Source: JAMZMI01 sp049115715 (lineage in GTDB: Bacteria; Bacteroidota; Bacteroidia; Cytophagales; Cyclobacteriaceae). Taken from it: a stretch of 64,000 nucleotides of DNA. A program made the position numbers and the translations under genes. The stretch is taken from positions 310,001 through 374,000 of the forward strand of contig JAGDZQ010000025.1 in NCBI GenBank assembly GCA_049115715.1, given 5' to 3'. This document shows positions 18,144-26,600 of the stretch, in pieces. The notes below the pieces were generated by a model. That model did no database searches. It was not told the origin of the DNA and worked only from the letters and a program-made list of their open reading frames with translations. How positions within the stretch are numbered: position 1 is the first letter of the stretch; the number at the start of each line of letters is the position of its first letter.

Positions 18144-19610
18144 GTGAATAAGAAATATAACATTGCCTGGCTTTTTGCCCTGCTCATACTGCCAGCATTC
18201 ATTGTTTTTTCCATACCATTTTTATCCATTGATGACTTACCTCCCATTTTATCATTCATCGGTAGGTTTCATCCGGTGATTTTGCATTTTCCAATTGTAC
18301 TGATCTCGCTAGTGCTAATCATGGAGCTGTTGGTCCGATTTCAAGTTTTCACGAATGTGATTAATGCCATCAGTTTTATTCTTTCTCTCGCCGCTCTGTC
18401 TGGTTTGATAGTGGCCATTGCAGGGTATTTATTATATGTTTCAGAAGCCTATGAAGGAAACCTTGCCATTAACCACTTTTGGGGTGGTGTTTTGTCCTGC
18501 GTAGGCATATTGCTCACTACATTTTTTTACTTCGTGTCTCTTCAGCATAAAAGAAACTACAGACAGTTCTATTTTACTTTTCTGCTTCTCACCAATGGAA
18601 CAATCGCTTATACCAGCCATTTGGGAGGTTCGCTTACACATGGACGAGATTATTTGACGGAGTATTTACCTCAGATTGTAGGAAACAATGATCTAGAACT
18701 CAAACCTGTGGAGGAGATGATGGTTTATGAGGACTTGATCGTTCCCTTTTTTGAAACCAAATGCATGAGCTGCCACAACGAACACAAAACAAAGGGCGGG
18801 CTACTCATGACCTCATACGAATCATTGCTGAAAGGTGGAAGCGGAGAACCTCCTACCATCACAGAAGGGGATGCCGATCACAGTGGCCTTTTCCAAAGGG
18901 TCATACTACCGGCTGAACATAAAGATCGCATGCCTCCAGAAGGAAAGAAAGGTCTAACCGAAAGAGAAATTGCACTTTTAAAATTTTGGATAAACGATGG
19001 TGCTAAAAAAGAACTTGCCATAAAAGAAGCTTCTAAAAAAAGTGAAGTGAATGATCTTATCCAGCGTTACTTACCAGAATCAATCAAATTAAGTCAAAAA
19101 CTAATATCTAAAGAACAGCATCGGCAAAAGACTAAGCAAGTGCTTATGGAACTTTCAAAAGAACTTCGGGTAAGTATTAAGGAAGATCCAACTCAAAAAG
19201 ACAGCTTCGTTTTGTCTACGACCTTCCCTCCACACCCATTTACTGGCAATCAATTGGCGGAATTGGGGTCTTATTTTTCAAGCTTTAGTATGGCTTCTCT
19301 GGTAAGCAGCGATATTACAGATGACGACTTATATTTTGTTGGCAAAATGACTAACCTCAAAACATTGTACTTGCAAAAAACTGGGTTAACAGGTTCGGGG
19401 TTCGTGCATATAAGTAAGCTACCAAATCTTGAGGTTTTGAATCTATCCTTTACCAATATTGAAGATGCTTTTCTTCTGGAATTGATTAAATTTCCTACCT
19501 TAAAAACCATTTACCTGCTAGAAACCAAAGTTTCTCCTGAAGTAATTGAAGCAGTTAGAAAGAACCGCCCCGGCCTTCAAATCAGATTGGAAGAGGGGCC
19601 ATACTATTGA
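18144..19610 (+). CDS. DUF2231-type membrane cytochrome c with C-terminal leucine-rich repeats
   Basis: 488 residues. Start codon is GTG at 18144; a TAA lies just upstream and no suitable ATG follows. Residues 10-160 hold about five membrane helices with the DUF2231-like RFHPVILHFPIVL. A PSCyt1 heme domain follows with C207-MSC-H211, distal Met near RMPPEGKKGL. Residues about 385-480 form leucine-rich repeats (LKTLYLQKTGLTGSG, LEVLNLSFTNI). It could anchor the DUF1592/DUF1552 pair to the inner membrane and take their electrons. Third gene of the operon, 48 bases behind DUF1552. Confidence 0.83.
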   Translation: MNKKYNIAWLFALLILPAFIVFSIPFLSIDDLPPILSFIGRFHPVILHFPIVLISLVLIMELLVRFQVFTNVINAISFILSLAALSGLIVAIAGYLLYVSEAYEGNLAINHFWGGVLSCVGILLTTFFYFVSLQHKRNYRQFYFTFLLLTNGTIAYTSHLGGSLTHGRDYLTEYLPQIVGNNDLELKPVEEMMVYEDLIVPFFETKCMSCHNEHKTKGGLLMTSYESLLKGGSGEPPTITEGDADHSGLFQRVILPAEHKDRMPPEGKKGLTEREIALLKFWINDGAKKELAIKEASKKSEVNDLIQRYLPESIKLSQKLISKEQHRQKTKQVLMELSKELRVSIKEDPTQKDSFVLSTTFPPHPFTGNQLAELGSYFSSFSMASLVSSDITDDDLYFVGKMTNLKTLYLQKTGLTGSGFVHISKLPNLEVLNLSFTNIEDAFLLELIKFPTLKTIYLLETKVSPEVIEAVRKNRPGLQIRLEEGPYY

Positions 19611-19669
19611 TCTCATAGGATTTGAAAATTCTGCAATTTTTATTGTAGCGTCGATATGAGGTTTAAAAC

Positions 19670-20476
19670 CTACTTAAAACTATACCTACCCTCAAACTTT
19701 GTCAATTCCACTCTCATCTTTCCTACTCGCATATTCGCGTCTATTCTGACAGGAAGTTTTACTCCATCTTTCTCTATCACCCAAAACAACACTGCTTTCT
19801 CTTCTGTGAAAGTTCGAGTCACAGGAAACAGAACAATTACCTTATACGCAGAATAGCTTTTTCCGTGAAACTTAATCTTCTCCCTGCCAGCAAACTCGAT
19901 CCCAAAATCCCACACTTTATGATCTTCCAGTGTGCTTATCATAACACTATCTCCTTCAATAAAAGAATCCCAATCCAAATCACGAAAGAAAAGATATGAA
20001 CCCATAATATCATAAGTACGATCATTTATTGTAAGTAACCATTCTTTGTCTTCCACCTTCTCCGGCTTGGTTGACCTTCCCTTAACAGAAACTTTCATAG
20101 AATCGTAATCAAATTCATTGACCTGATCCCATTTCTCTCCTCCCTTGGTGGTATGAGCTTCAGAGTAAATAGCTTTTAGATCTTTCGACCTGAGCTTAGA
20201 GGTATATACATCATCGATGTTTTTAACAAAGCTCAGATACCAAGCGGTCTTAGCTCGAAGAACAACATTGAAATACTCCGTTTCATCCTGATAGCTAAAT
20301 ACAGAATCTATAGTAGCGGCAGCAGACCCTAGCGGCAACCACCCTCCGTAAGATATTTTATATTCTAGCTTTTCGCCTAGGTAAGGAAAATCACCATCAT
20401 TCATTTGATCCTGTGCAATTGAGGATAAGATGCTGATAATAGAAAAAAATAAGACACAGTAGTAACCCTTGATCAT
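19670..20476 (-). CDS. DUF3108 exported protein
   Basis: 268 residues from the ATG at 20476, which gives a normal signal peptide (VLFFSIISILSSIAQ); the in-frame extension to 20545 is rejected. The mature part matches the DUF3108 pattern: LGEKLEYKISYGGWLPLG early, AKTAWYLSF, YDIMGSYLFFRDLDW mid, and KFEGRYSF at the end. These are periplasmic beta-proteins of unknown function. A Flavo-1-like RNA element lies upstream on the same strand. Converges with the DUF2231 gene. Confidence 0.82.
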   Translation of the reverse strand: MIKGYYCVLFFSIISILSSIAQDQMNDGDFPYLGEKLEYKISYGGWLPLGSAAATIDSVFSYQDETEYFNVVLRAKTAWYLSFVKNIDDVYTSKLRSKDLKAIYSEAHTTKGGEKWDQVNEFDYDSMKVSVKGRSTKPEKVEDKEWLLTINDRTYDIMGSYLFFRDLDWDSFIEGDSVMISTLEDHKVWDFGIEFAGREKIKFHGKSYSAYKVIVLFPVTRTFTEEKAVLFWVIEKDGVKLPVRIDANMRVGKMRVELTKFEGRYSFK

Positions 20477-20610
20477 GGTTCCGGATAAGGTGGCAAAGTA
20501 AACATTGAGAATGTACCTAACCAACCTCTCCTTCATAAATCTCAAAGATCAACCTGATAACAAGTTCAAAATAGGAGTAGCTTATCAGAACAAACGCAGC
20601 ACAAATATTT

Positions 20611-20697
20611 GGGTGCTTTAACCGGCTCTCCGCTATATCTTTTTCCATTTAATCAATGGAAAAAGGATAACGCCTCGATCCGGAGCGCATGGCTCAA
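20611..20697 (-). ncRNA. Flavo-1-like structured RNA element, copy 2
   Basis: On the minus strand the sequence reads ATCCTTTTTCCATT, a five-base loop, AATGGAAAAAGATATAGC and then GGAGAGCCGG. This matches copy 1 (1330-1430) in the flanks ATCCTTTTTC and GAAAAAGATATAGCGGAnAGCC, while the centre of the hairpin differs but still pairs (11 bp, 20639-20649 with 20655-20665). Changed yet paired bases indicate a conserved RNA structure. It lies about 135 bases upstream of the DUF3108 start. Ends are estimates. Confidence 0.6.
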
Positions 20698-20726
20698 GCA
20701 AAATTTATTTGTCCGCGAAATGGAAC

Positions 20727-20801
20727 ATGCAAAAGCTAATTGCAACTCTGACTGTATTTGGATTGATTATCATAATTACCGAAATTGTTATGAAACCATA
20801 A
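20727..20801 (+). CDS. Candidate 24-residue membrane micropeptide
   Basis: ATG to TAA, 24 codons: a Lys near the N-terminus, then a continuous hydrophobic helix (LIATLTVFGLIIIITEIVM) and a C-terminal Lys-Pro. That is a complete single-span membrane peptide. It ends 9 bases before yjdI, which makes co-transcription likely. It overlaps a longer frame at 20609-20824 that looks non-coding. Evidence is composition and position only. Confidence 0.4.
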   Translation: MQKLIATLTVFGLIIIITEIVMKP

Positions 20802-20810
20802 ATCACACCC

Positions 20811-21011
20811 ATGAAAGAATATAAAAAAGAAGATATAACCATCACTTGGGAGTCGGAAAAATGCATTCATGCCGCAGCTTGTGCAAAAGGACTCCCAGGA
20901 GTTTTTAAACCACAAGAACGCCCCTGGATTCAGGTAGATGGTGCAAGCAAAGATGAAATAATTGAGCAGGTCAAAAAGTGTCCAAGTGGAGCCCTTGGAA
21001 TCAAAGATTAA
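20811..21011 (+). CDS. yjdI: Divergent iron-sulfur mono-cluster protein, YjdI family
   Basis: 66 residues matching the Fer4_19/YjdI pattern: ITWESEKCIHAAACAKGLP early and KKCPSGALGI at the end. Three Cys are present (18, 24, 57), so the fourth cluster ligand must be another residue or a partner. The small ferredoxin-like fold probably binds [4Fe-4S] or [3Fe-4S]; role unknown. In other bacteria it is often next to an acetyltransferase (YjdJ), which is absent here. Ends before a bidirectional terminator shared with transketolase. Confidence 0.82.
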   Translation: MKEYKKEDITITWESEKCIHAAACAKGLPGVFKPQERPWIQVDGASKDEIIEQVKKCPSGALGIKD

Positions 21012-21020
21012 GAAATAAAA

Positions 21021-21050
21021 AACCCTTTTCTCTTTCGAAAAAAGGGCTTT
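21021..21050. terminator. Bidirectional terminator between yjdI and tkt
   Basis: AACCCTTTTC (21021-21030) pairs with GAAAAAAGGGCTT (21037-21049) around a short loop, with A-rich and T-rich flanks on either side, serving the convergent yjdI and transketolase genes. Confidence 0.65.
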
Positions 21051-21069
21051 CATTACTTATTAAATATCC

Positions 21070-23103
21070 TTAAAGTGAAGCTAAGTAGCTTTTTACCTGA
21101 TTGTAAACTTGCTCTCCTGTAAAGCCAAACTTCTCATCTAATACACCTGCTGGTGCTGAGTAGCCAAAGTGATCAAGTCCAAACACCTTACCCTTTGCTC
21201 CAACTAGCTGAGCCAGTGTAACAGGAAGACCTGCAGTCAGACCGAATACAGGCTTTGAATCATCAAGAACTGATAACTGATAATCTGCTGACTGATCTCT
21301 GAACAACCCTTCAGAAGGCACAGAAACAATGTTCACATTGATACCGTCTTTCTCAAGTAATTCTGTTGCAGCAATCAGAGTAGAAACCTCAGAACCATTC
21401 GCTATAAGAGTTATATCGGCTCCCTCGGAAGTTTTCACCCGATAAGCTCCTTTTTCAGCCTGTAATGCATCCTCGTATCGAGAGTTATCAGACGGTACAT
21501 CTTTGATTCCCTGTCTTGACAAAATCAACCCTGTAGGCGTCTCCTTATTCTCAAGAGCCATCTTCCAGGCAATAGTTGTCTCCGCAGCATCCGCAGGTCT
21601 CAAAGCAAGCATACTTCTATTGCCTTTATGATTTTTCAACTGCTCAAGCAATCTCAATTGCGCCTCTTGCTCAATCGGTTGATGAGTTGGTCCATCCTCT
21701 CCTACTCTGAATGCATCATGCGTCCAAAGGTAGATTACAGGAAGCTCCATCAATGAAGAAAGCCTATAAGCTGGTTTCTGATAATCAGAGAATATAAAAA
21801 ATGTCCCAACTACAGGAATAACTCCACCATGCAGCGCCATTCCATTCGCCATAGCAGCCATACTAAACTCACATACTCCAGCGTGTAAGAAATTAGCATC
21901 GAAGTTTCCTGGCGTAAATGCTTTTGACTGCTTTAAGAATCCGTCCGTCTTATCACTATTTGCTAAATCAGCGGAAGCTACGATTAGGTTTTCAACCTTA
22001 TCAGCCAAATAGCCCATCACAGATGCAGAAGCATCACGGGAAGCGGCGTTCTCCTTTTGAGGGATACTTGCAAAATCAATTTCAGGAATCTCTCCTGTGA
22101 AAAATTGATCTAATTTTTCCGAAAGAGCAGCATTCTCATCTCTCCAGGCTTTTTCAGTTGCCTTGGAAGTCTCTACCTCTTTACTTTTCCTTTCAGCGAT
22201 CTCTTTGTACAAAGTCTCTACCTCAGGAAAAATCACAAACGGATCCTCAAGGCTTCCACCTAAGCCCTCAATTGTTTTTTCGTAAGAAGCTTTTGTTGCG
22301 CCGACTGGCTTACCATGAAGCTCAGAATACCCCTCATATGGATTCCCATCAGCATCTTTACACCCTTTTCCCATCACCGTTTTACCGATAATCAAAAATG
22401 GCTTCCCACTAGTGGCGTTTGCCTCTTTTAGAGCCTCGCGAATTTGATCATGGTCATTTCCATCAATCGTCTTCACAGCCCAACCCCAAGCTTCATATTT
22501 CTTTGCCGTGTCTTCTATTGTAACTTCCTTGGTGTATGTAGAAAGCTGAACATCATTAGAATCATAGAACATGATCAAATTATCCAAGCCTAGGTAGCCA
22601 GCTATTCTTCCTACTCCTTGAGAAATCTCTTCCTGAATACCCCCATCCGAAATGAAAGCATATATTTTATGATCAATCCAGCTACCAAACTTAGCTCCAA
22701 GGAATTTGGCAGCAAGAGCCGCTCCTGCTCCCATTGCGTGCCCTTGTCCAAGAGGACCTGATGTATTCTCTACACCCCTTGCAACATCTACTTCCGGGTG
22801 TCCTGGAGTCACAGAACCCCACTGACGAAAATCTGATACGTCTTTCTTAGCATAATTTCCCAATAGATAAAGCTGAGAATATAGCATTGGAGACATGTGT
22901 CCCGGATCAAGAAAGAATCGATCTCTAAAAGTCCATGTAGGATCTTTCGGATCATACTTCAAAAATTCACTGAATAAAATATGAATAAAATCAGCTCCTC
23001 CCATTGCTCCTCCCGGATGTCCTGATTTTGCTTTCTCTACCATAGCCGCTGAAAGAACACGTATGTTATCTACAGCTTTTTGATCTTTTGGTTGATTACT
23101 CAT
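21070..23103 (-). CDS. tkt: Transketolase
   Basis: 677 residues, full length. Transfers two-carbon ketol units between sugar phosphates in the pentose phosphate pathway, using ThDP and a divalent metal. Signatures: KSGHPGGAMGGADF near the start, GPLGQGHAMGAGAALA, the metal/ThDP segment ISDGGIQEEISQG with FYDSND, the pyrimidine-domain GVCEFSMAAMANG, and the C-terminal domain. The usual GDGxxxEG reads SDGGIQEE here. Cytoplasmic, monocistronic, with a terminator after it. Confidence 0.95.
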   Translation of the reverse strand: MSNQPKDQKAVDNIRVLSAAMVEKAKSGHPGGAMGGADFIHILFSEFLKYDPKDPTWTFRDRFFLDPGHMSPMLYSQLYLLGNYAKKDVSDFRQWGSVTPGHPEVDVARGVENTSGPLGQGHAMGAGAALAAKFLGAKFGSWIDHKIYAFISDGGIQEEISQGVGRIAGYLGLDNLIMFYDSNDVQLSTYTKEVTIEDTAKKYEAWGWAVKTIDGNDHDQIREALKEANATSGKPFLIIGKTVMGKGCKDADGNPYEGYSELHGKPVGATKASYEKTIEGLGGSLEDPFVIFPEVETLYKEIAERKSKEVETSKATEKAWRDENAALSEKLDQFFTGEIPEIDFASIPQKENAASRDASASVMGYLADKVENLIVASADLANSDKTDGFLKQSKAFTPGNFDANFLHAGVCEFSMAAMANGMALHGGVIPVVGTFFIFSDYQKPAYRLSSLMELPVIYLWTHDAFRVGEDGPTHQPIEQEAQLRLLEQLKNHKGNRSMLALRPADAAETTIAWKMALENKETPTGLILSRQGIKDVPSDNSRYEDALQAEKGAYRVKTSEGADITLIANGSEVSTLIAATELLEKDGINVNIVSVPSEGLFRDQSADYQLSVLDDSKPVFGLTAGLPVTLAQLVGAKGKVFGLDHFGYSAPAGVLDEKFGFTGEQVYNQVKSYLASL

Positions 23104-23197
23104 TATTATAATTAGTTATTAAATAGATGCTTTTTAAAGTTGAATATCGATACCATCCCATTTCGAAAACTAAATATGGAATGCTTGAATAATTTCG

Positions 23198-23205
23198 CAA
23201 AACTA
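23198..23205 (-). promoter_or_regulatory. Possible -7 element of tkt
   Basis: On the minus strand TAGTTTTG fits TAnnTTTG. It lies 95 bases upstream of the tkt start. No TTTG is found 19-21 bp further up, so support is partial. Confidence 0.35.
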
Positions 23206-23456
23206 GTCAATCAAGTCAATTGTGAGAATTCTTGGAAATATTAAGATTAAATACGCTTTAAAACTTACGCAAGTATAATATAGTCACAATGACTATATCT
23301 CTTAATTTTCAAAATAAGAACATTTTCGAATAAAGTTCTTCAAATACAGAATACTCAAAAATAAGTATTAACAGAAAATAGGCTCGTTTTTAAACCAAAA
23401 TTAAAATTAACACAAATTCTTTGCGAGTCTCACAATGTTTTGAAACAAAACGTACT
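23206..23456. other. AT-rich core of the tkt-gltB divergent intergenic region
   Basis: The whole gap (23104-23606) is about 500 bp. Apart from the possible promoter elements and the palindrome listed separately, I see no ORF, RNA gene or repeat. The length and AT-richness suggest regulation of gltBD. Confidence 0.4.
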
Positions 23457-23464
23457 TAAATTTG
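23457..23464 (+). promoter_or_regulatory. Possible -7 element of gltBD
   Basis: TAAATTTG fits TAnnTTTG exactly. TTTTG lies at 23438-23442 but only 14 bp upstream, shorter than the usual 19-21. A start near 23471 would give a leader of about 135 bases. Confidence 0.4.
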
Positions 23465-23484
23465 TATTTCATTAATTTAGATAA

Positions 23485-23502
23485 AAGTGAGTCGATTCAC
23501 TT
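23485..23502. promoter_or_regulatory. Palindrome in the gltBD leader
   Basis: AAGTGAGTCGATTCACTT is an 18-bp near-palindrome, 20 bp downstream of the -7 candidate. It could be an operator for a nitrogen- or glutamate-responsive regulator, or a small leader hairpin. Confidence 0.35.
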
Positions 23503-23606
23503 GAAATTATATTTTAAGTTTTTAGTATTCCGCCTAATTTTATTTTAATTCGCGGTTGAATACAATATTTTGATGTCATTTTATCTGCTTAAAGGGAAGA
23601 AGTCGT

Positions 23607-26600
23607 ATGAAGAATAAAACATTATACAGAGAGGAGTTTGAGCACGATTCCTGCGGTGTTGGATGCATTGCGAATTTAAATAATAAAGCCGATCACAGTG
23701 TTGTGAAAGATGCCTTGGTAATGCTTACCAACATGGAGCATCGAGGAGCTACCGGTAGTGATGAAAACACTGGCGATGGAGCTGGTATTCTTACTCAAAT
23801 ACCACACTCATTCTTTAAAACAGAGCTTGAAAAATTTGCAATAAACCTTCCTAAAAGAGGCACCTACGGTGTTGGGATGATTTACCTGCCTAAGAATTAT
23901 CAGATAAGAGAAAAATGTCGTGCAATTTTAAATAATTGCATTCAAAATCTGGGCTTAAGCCTTATTGGATATAGATGGGTTCCTATTGATGAGCAAGTAC
24001 CCGGACACGAATCAAAAGCCGCAGAACCTTACATAGAACAGGTCTTTGTGGGAGCTAATGAAAAAATGTCTGAGGAAGAGCTCGAAAGAAAACTTTTCGT
24101 TCTTAGCAACTTCGCTTCCCATGAAATCCAAGGAAACGTAAAAGGAGAAAACGGAGACTTCTATGTGTGCAGTTTTTCATGTAGAAAAATCATTTATAAA
24201 GGTCAGTTAAAAACCGATCAGGTCGAAAGATATTATCACGATCTTCAAAACGAAAACTATACCTCAGTTTTCGCCATCGTACACTCAAGGTTTTCAACTA
24301 ACACATTCCCTAATTGGAAACTCGCACAGCCATTCAGATATCTCGCTCATAACGGGGAAATCAATACCATTCGTGGTAACGTAAATAAGATGAAATCCAA
24401 AGAAGCCAACATGTCTTCTAAGTATTTCACAGAAAAAGAATTAAAATGGCTTCTTCCGGTAACTGACCAAAAAAATTCAGATTCAGCCAATCTTGACGCT
24501 TTAATAGAACTTCTACACCTTGGAGGTCGATCATTACCGCATGTAATGATGATGCTTGTTCCTGAAGCATGGCAAGACAATAAATTTATGGATGCTGACA
24601 AAAAAGCATTCTATAAATATCAAGCTGCACTAATGGAGCCTTGGGATGGCCCTGCCGCACTGTTTTTTACAAACGGAAAAGAACTCGGCGCAACGCTAGA
24701 CAGAAATGGTCTTCGACCAGTTCGTTATTGTGTTACCAAAGACAAAAGGCTAATCATGGCTTCTGAGGCAGGAGTTATTCCTGTGGATCCGGCCATAATA
24801 GAAGAAAAAGGTCGTCTTCAACCTGGAAAAATGCTTTGGATAGATCTTCCAAACCAAAGAATTGTAAGGGACGAGGAGATTAAAAAGCAAGTAATTTCGA
24901 GCAAACCATATTTCGAGTGGATTAAAGAGCATAGGATCAAACTTAAACTCCTACCAATTCCTGAGTTTAAAGTTGAGGATGTAGATCCAGATTTGCTCAA
25001 AAAACAAATAAAAGCTTACGGTTATACTCAGGAAGACCTCAAGTTAATCATTGAGCCAATGGCTACTCTAGCTAAAGAGCCAATTGGATCTATGGGCTCT
25101 GACTCTCCTTTGGCTGTTTTGTCAAAGCAAAGTCAGCATGTTTCCAATTACTTCAAGCAATATTTTGCACAAGTATCCAACCCTCCTATCGACCCGATTC
25201 GAGAGCGCTTGGTTATGTCTCTGTTTACAAGAGTAGGTGAAGCTCTTAATATTCTGGATGAAACTCCGGATCACACAAAACAAATTCACATCTCTCAGCC
25301 TGTGCTTTCACATAGCGCTTATCATAAGCTGTTAAACCAGAGTGAGATTGGCTTTGCTTACGAAAAAATAAGTGCCGTTTATGATCCTTCATTGAAGACA
25401 TTGAAGCAAGCACTTGAGGACGTATGCAGAGAAGTGCAGAAAGCAGTTGACTCCAATAAGAAGATAGTTGTGGTCAGCAACAGAGACATCAACGAGAAGA
25501 TGGTTCCAATTCCATCTCTACTTTATACAGGAGCTGTTCAGCATCACCTTGTTAAAAACAACAGTAGAACTAAGACGGGTCTTGTCATTGAAGCAGGAGA
25601 TGCATGGGAAACGCATCACTTTGCAACGATAATAGGTTATGGAGCTAGTGCGGTGTACCCTTTCAAGGTGTACGATGTAATTAAGGATTTACACGACAAA
25701 AACATCCTTAGTCAAGAAAAGGAGCTCAATACTTACTATGAGAACTTCTCAACTGGTGTAGGCGGAGGATTGCTGAAGATTTTATCCAAAATGGGTATCA
25801 GCACACTTCAATCTTATCAAGGTGCTCAGATATTCGAGTGCGTTGGTCTTGGCTCTGAGGTAATTTCTAAGTGTTTCAAAGGAACCGTAAGCAGATTGGA
25901 CGGGCTTACTTTCGAAGATTTAGAAAAAGAGGCACTAATCAAACACCATGCTGGTTTTGCATCAAACAAAGACTTGCTGGAAGTGGGTGGTTTTTTCCAA
26001 TGGAAACAAAACGGTGAAGCACACTTGCTAAACCCTGAGACCATTCATCTTCTTCAGAAGTCTACTTCTTTAAATGACTACAGCTTATTTAAGAAGTACT
26101 CAAATGCAATCTATAACCATCAATCTAAGAATACGACATTAAGAAGTCTCTTTGATTTCAAAACACGACCTTCAATTCCATTGGAAGAAGTAGAGCCAGT
26201 TGAAAATATCCTAACTCGATTTGCGACTGGAGCAATGTCTTTTGGATCTATCTCTCATGAAGCGCATTCTACTCTGGCTATCGCCATGAATAGAATCGGA
26301 GGCAAGAGCAATAGCGGAGAAGGTGGAGAAGATGAAGAAAGATTCGAACGCAAGCCAAACGGCGATTGGGAAAGATCTGCGATAAAGCAAATTGCCTCTG
26401 GGCGATTTGGTGTTACAAGTAACTACCTTAAAGAAGCAGTTGAACTACAAATAAAAGTTGCTCAGGGAGCCAAGCCTGGTGAAGGCGGACAACTACCTGG
26501 TCACAAAGTAGATGATTGGATTGCTAAGGTGAGACATTCAACTCCTGGAGTAGGCTTAATTTCACCTCCTCCACACCACGACATATATTCTATCGAAGAT

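Noticed and set aside
20609..20824. 71-codon plus ORF
   Set aside because: Runs through the minus-strand RNA element and has no domain; the 24-codon frame within it is more protein-like.
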